Of a stretch of DNA of 17,374 nt, positions 16,163 to 17,374 are shown piece after piece. The first letter of the stretch is position 1; every line of letters begins with the position of its first letter. The notes under the pieces were generated by a model, which had not been told where the DNA came from, did not search any database, and saw only the letters and a list, made by a program, of their open reading frames with translations. This DNA is from Oscillospiraceae bacterium. Lineage in GTDB: Bacteria; Bacillota; Clostridia; Oscillospirales; Ruminococcaceae. The stretch lies in the NCBI GenBank assembly GCA_017544185.1, contig JAFYEQ010000211.1:1-17374 (forward strand). The letters run 5' to 3'. Position numbers and translations under genes: made by a program.

Positions 16163-16175
16163 ATATACCCACGTC

Positions 16176-16370
16176 TTAGTCTTCGTAATAACTGCTGTTG
16201 CTATACACCCATTCACCAGCCCAATCAATCGGGTCAAAGCGCTTCTGCTTACAATATGCCTGAGCTCTGGCTATCTCCTCGTCCGTCCAGTCACTGGTCC
16301 TTACCTCGGACGCATCCATCCCGAAATACCACATCAGCAATGCTATTGTATATGTATCAGTTATTTTCAT
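16176..16370 (-). CDS. Small acidic protein of unknown function (64 aa)
   Basis: I do not recognise this family. It is supported as a gene by AAGGAG six bases before an ATG and by its place as the last member of a same-strand cluster. The sequence starts with a short hydrophobic stretch (TIALLMWYFGM, ~8-18), then is acidic with SDWTDEEIARAQ (~26-37), a Cys/Lys-rich centre (AYCKQKRFD) and an aromatic tail ending SYYED. It lies 45 bp after the 35-aa peptide gene, so it is probably co-transcribed from the promoter at 16775-16803. Cytosolic location is likely. It could be an element maintenance or control protein; nothing in the sequence decides. Confidence 0.6.
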   Translation of the reverse strand: MKITDTYTIALLMWYFGMDASEVRTSDWTDEEIARAQAYCKQKRFDPIDWAGEWVYSNSSYYED

Positions 16371-16415
16371 ACCGTACTCCTTCTCCCCGTCTCGCCGATA
16401 GGTCAGCGTTCCAAG

Positions 16416-16523
16416 TTACTCAAGGATCGCCCATATAAGCAGGGCAGCCACCGCGATGTTCGCAACTATAAGCGCCAGCAACTTGGCTATTTCTACTAAA
16501 AGTCTAAAAATTTCTTTTTTCAC
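16416..16523 (-). CDS. Small single-pass membrane peptide, 35 aa (GTG start)
   Basis: Starts GTG at 16521-16523, ten bases after AAAGGAG; an ATG closer to that site opens only eight codons in another frame. The peptide is MKKEIFRLLVEIAKLL followed by an Ala/Val/Leu/Ile-rich stretch ending W-A-I-L-E: basic N-terminus and one predicted transmembrane helix. It shares the pattern E-(L/I)-x-x-x-x-x-E-(L/I)-x-K-L with the 45-aa peptide upstream, suggesting the two are tandem paralogues. Size and character fit toxin-like or holin-like membrane peptides. Its start region abuts the -35 box of the opposing promoter (16524-16552), so the two transcription units are interlocked. Confidence 0.55.
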   Translation of the reverse strand: MKKEIFRLLVEIAKLLALIVANIAVAALLIWAILE

Positions 16524-16552
16524 TTGACATCCGCTCCTTTGTATGGTATTAT
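16524..16552 (+). promoter_or_regulatory. Consensus promoter for an antisense RNA
   Basis: TTGACA (16524-16529), 17-bp spacer, TATTAT (16547-16552) with a TG extension. Predicted start is near 16559. It faces the 45-aa peptide gene from its 3' side. Confidence 0.75.
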
Positions 16553-16571
16553 ATATCCGAACCTTTCCCTC

Positions 16572-16587
16572 GGGGGCTTTCGCCCCC
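16572..16587. repeat. GC-rich hairpin between the two peptide genes
   Basis: GGGGGC-TTTC-GCCCCC on the + strand; on the minus strand the loop is a stable GAAA tetraloop. It would form near the 5' end of the antisense RNA, or in the peptide mRNA between its first two reading frames. No T-run follows on either strand. Confidence 0.6.
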
Positions 16588-16604
16588 TTGGTACTCGGTA
16601 TCGT

Positions 16605-16742
16605 TTAGCTCAGTATCGTATTTATGAGGCCCTTTACGGTGAAAACCGCGAAGGTTATGTAACTGAGCAGCTCAAGTATCTTGAGCATGAGCTTACTAAG
16701 TTCTGCCGTGATCTTAGTAAGCTCTTTTATTTTCCGCACCAT
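16605..16742 (-). CDS. Small amphipathic/hydrophobic peptide, 45 aa; toxin candidate
   Basis: ATG at 16740-16742 is preceded by AAGGAGG (complement of 16751-16757) at an eight-base spacing, an excellent ribosome site. The peptide begins MVRKIKELTK, continues with ELSKLMLKILELL and ends in a hydrophobic stretch (SYITFAVFTV) followed by KGLINTILS. Basic N-terminus plus one membrane segment is the make-up of type I toxins and holin-like peptides, but I see no specific family match. A strong promoter lies upstream (16775-16803). The codons for ELTK...ELSKL form a perfect 12-bp inverted repeat that is the terminator of the opposing RNA. It is followed by the related 35-aa peptide gene. Confidence 0.7.
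   Translation of the reverse strand: MVRKIKELTKITAELSKLMLKILELLSYITFAVFTVKGLINTILS
16689..16733 (+). terminator. Terminator embedded antisense in the 45-aa peptide gene
   Basis: GAGCTTACTAAG (16689-16700) and CTTAGTAAGCTC (16713-16724) form a perfect 12-bp stem with a 12-nt loop, then TTTTATTTT. It is a full intrinsic terminator on the + strand, lying wholly inside minus-strand coding sequence. Confidence 0.88.
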
Positions 16743-16774
16743 CGGAATCGCCTCCTTTCCCTTAGCGTGTGTCT

Positions 16775-16803
16775 ATAATAGCTCTTATTGAGCTGAAAGT
16801 CAA
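16775..16803 (-). promoter_or_regulatory. Promoter of the small-peptide operon with internal inverted repeat
   Basis: Minus strand: TTGACT (complement of 16798-16803), 17-bp spacer, TATTAT (complement of 16775-16780). The spacer holds AGCTC-TTATT-GAGCT (16780-16794), an inverted repeat where a repressor dimer could sit. Predicted start is near 16768, 26 bases before the ATG. Confidence 0.75.
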
Positions 16804-16894
16804 GCGTTTCAAGAAAATAGATGCGACAAAAAACACACATTATTTTATCTATAACTGACAACGGAATACAGCAGTAAATATCACTATGAAAACG

Positions 16895-16928
16895 CACTCC
16901 TTTGGGCTACTATAAACCCAAAGGAGTG
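16895..16928 (+). promoter_or_regulatory. Hairpin sequestering the ADP-ribosyltransferase ribosome site
   Basis: CACTCCTTTGGG (16895-16906) pairs perfectly with CCCAAAGGAGTG (16917-16928) across a 10-nt loop. The right arm contains the whole Shine-Dalgarno AAGGAG (16921-16926), so the left arm is a built-in anti-Shine-Dalgarno. Translation should be low unless the hairpin is opened. There is no T-run, so it is not a terminator. Confidence 0.8.
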
Positions 16929-16934
16929 ATGTTT

Positions 16935-17374
16935 ATGCCTAAAAGAGGAGGGAGCTCTGGGGTAGGTGGAGCTATGCCACCCGCGGTACCGCCCCAGCCT
17001 GTACCAACAGACCCGTTCGCTAACGGTCTGCCACCGGACACTGATATGGAGGGACCTAATAACAGTTATTCCGACGAAGATGCGAGGATCCAGTATATAA
17101 AAGACCGCATTCCGGGGATCTCGGATAGTGAGGCGCGTGCCTATGCAGAAGCCGTATACACTTTTTCAGGAAGTGGGTCTATGGGAATGAGACTTGCGAT
17201 TACTGGAAAGGGTGCCTCTCATTTTTTAGCTGAAGCTCAATATGTAGAAGACTATATAAAAGCCGCCCCTCGTTGGGAAGGTGGTCGCACGTACAGAGGT
17301 CTGGACGATGTGGACATTTCAAACTTCCCGGTCGGCGCTACAAACATAGACATGAGAGGAATGGCTTCGTGGTC
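16935..17374 (+). CDS. Probable ADP-ribosyltransferase, 3'-truncated by window edge
   Basis: ATG 16935 is eight bases after AAGGAG; the in-frame ATG at 16929 is too close. The frame is open to the window end (146 codons). The N-terminus is Gly/Ser-rich then Pro-rich (PPAVPPQPVPTDP), a likely flexible linker. From ~residue 45 the sequence resembles the ADP-ribosyltransferase exoenzyme fold: helices with ARAYAEAVYTFSGSGS, then TYRGL with the candidate NAD-binding Arg (R121), then DMRGMASW at the window end, where the family's S-x-S motif is expected. The catalytic E-x-E would lie beyond the edge, so activity is unproven. Such enzymes modify proteins, RNA or small targets as phage or interbacterial effectors. 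It is divergent from the small-peptide operon and translationally gated by the 16895-16928 hairpin. Confidence 0.6.
   Translation, partial: MPKRGGSSGVGGAMPPAVPPQPVPTDPFANGLPPDTDMEGPNNSYSDEDARIQYIKDRIPGISDSEARAYAEAVYTFSGSGSMGMRLAITGKGASHFLAEAQYVEDYIKAAPRWEGGRTYRGLDDVDISNFPVGATNIDMRGMASW

Larger units (their letters stand above)
16559..16733 (+). ncRNA. Candidate antisense RNA (~175 nt) covering the 45-aa peptide gene
   Basis: Bounded by the consensus promoter at 16524-16552 and a perfect intrinsic terminator at 16689-16733. It carries a 5' hairpin (16572-16587) and is complementary to nearly all of the opposite coding sequence (16605-16742), leaving out the ribosome site at 16751-16757. This would be the antitoxin RNA of a type I toxin-antitoxin pair, acting by duplex formation; that role is inferred from layout. 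No sequence similarity to a known antitoxin RNA is recognised. The TTG-initiated frame within it (from 16524) starts upstream of the RNA and is not a credible gene. Confidence 0.6.
16045..17374. mobile_element. End of a tRNA-integrated element (prophage, satellite or ICE), partial
   Basis: The boundary is the orphan tRNA 3' half. Inside lie short genes with strong ribosome sites, small hydrophobic peptides, an antisense RNA unit and a probable ADP-ribosyltransferase gene; this content and gene size are unlike the chromosomal part. No integrase or structural phage gene is in the window, so the element type is open. Confidence 0.6.

Noticed and set aside
16524..16778. 84-codon + strand frame opposite the small-peptide gene
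   Set aside because: It starts at a TTG that is the -35 box itself and contains the antisense terminator; explained by the antisense RNA unit.
1..17374. CRISPR arrays, rRNA genes, insertion sequences
   Set aside because: No regularly spaced direct repeats of CRISPR type, no rRNA-like sequence and no transposase frame were seen.

Overview
The window looks like Firmicute (Clostridia) chromosome, most plausibly Ruminococcus or a close Oscillospiraceae relative. The basis is moderate GC (about 55% by hand count in one line of the large gene), strong AGGAG-type ribosome sites, sigma-A promoters with TG-extended -10 boxes, a YtqB/MnmM-type methyltransferase, a DUF3810 protein, and very large SpaA/CnaB-type surface proteins with VP(S/T)G wall-sorting signals. 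The genus is an inference; no rRNA or other marker is present.

Left part (1-4550) is housekeeping: the 3' portion of ilvE (branched-chain aminotransferase), mnmM (tRNA wobble-uridine methyltransferase), a convergent PAP2 phosphatase gene, a divergent DUF3810 zinc-protease-like membrane protein, and a BASS-family sodium/organic-anion symporter on the minus strand. Intergenic regions hold a consensus promoter aimed antisense into ilvE, and a promoter-terminator pair that could make a ~100-nt small RNA.

Middle part (4550-16045) is a two-gene pilus/adhesin operon. A clear promoter (4677-4705) precedes a 3225-residue secreted, wall-anchored adhesin. A 9-bp intercistronic hairpin follows, then a 483-residue Spy0128/FctA-like isopeptide pilin, ended by a strong bidirectional terminator. 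The giant protein is modular: acidic linker, N-terminal beta domains, three SpaA/CnaB repeats, a BspA/DUF285 leucine-rich block in an abruptly AT-rich DNA segment, then DUF7601/CnaB-like stalk domains and a sorting tail. The presumed arrangement is a large tip or ancillary adhesin carried on a shaft of the smaller pilin. No sortase gene lies next to them in this window.

Right part (16045-17374) looks like the end of an integrated element. It starts at an orphan 3' half of a tRNA-Thr(CGT) gene, cut exactly at the anticodon loop, with the native tRNA terminator still attached: the signature of an att site. Inside the element a short minus-strand operon encodes two related small hydrophobic peptides (45 and 35 aa) and a 64-aa unknown protein. 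The 45-aa peptide gene is covered almost entirely by a plus-strand RNA unit with its own consensus promoter and a perfect terminator embedded in the peptide's coding sequence, the layout of a type I toxin-antitoxin locus. Divergently, a probable ADP-ribosyltransferase gene runs off the window; its Shine-Dalgarno is locked in a perfect 12-bp hairpin. This accessory cassette is the most likely place for an undescribed system.
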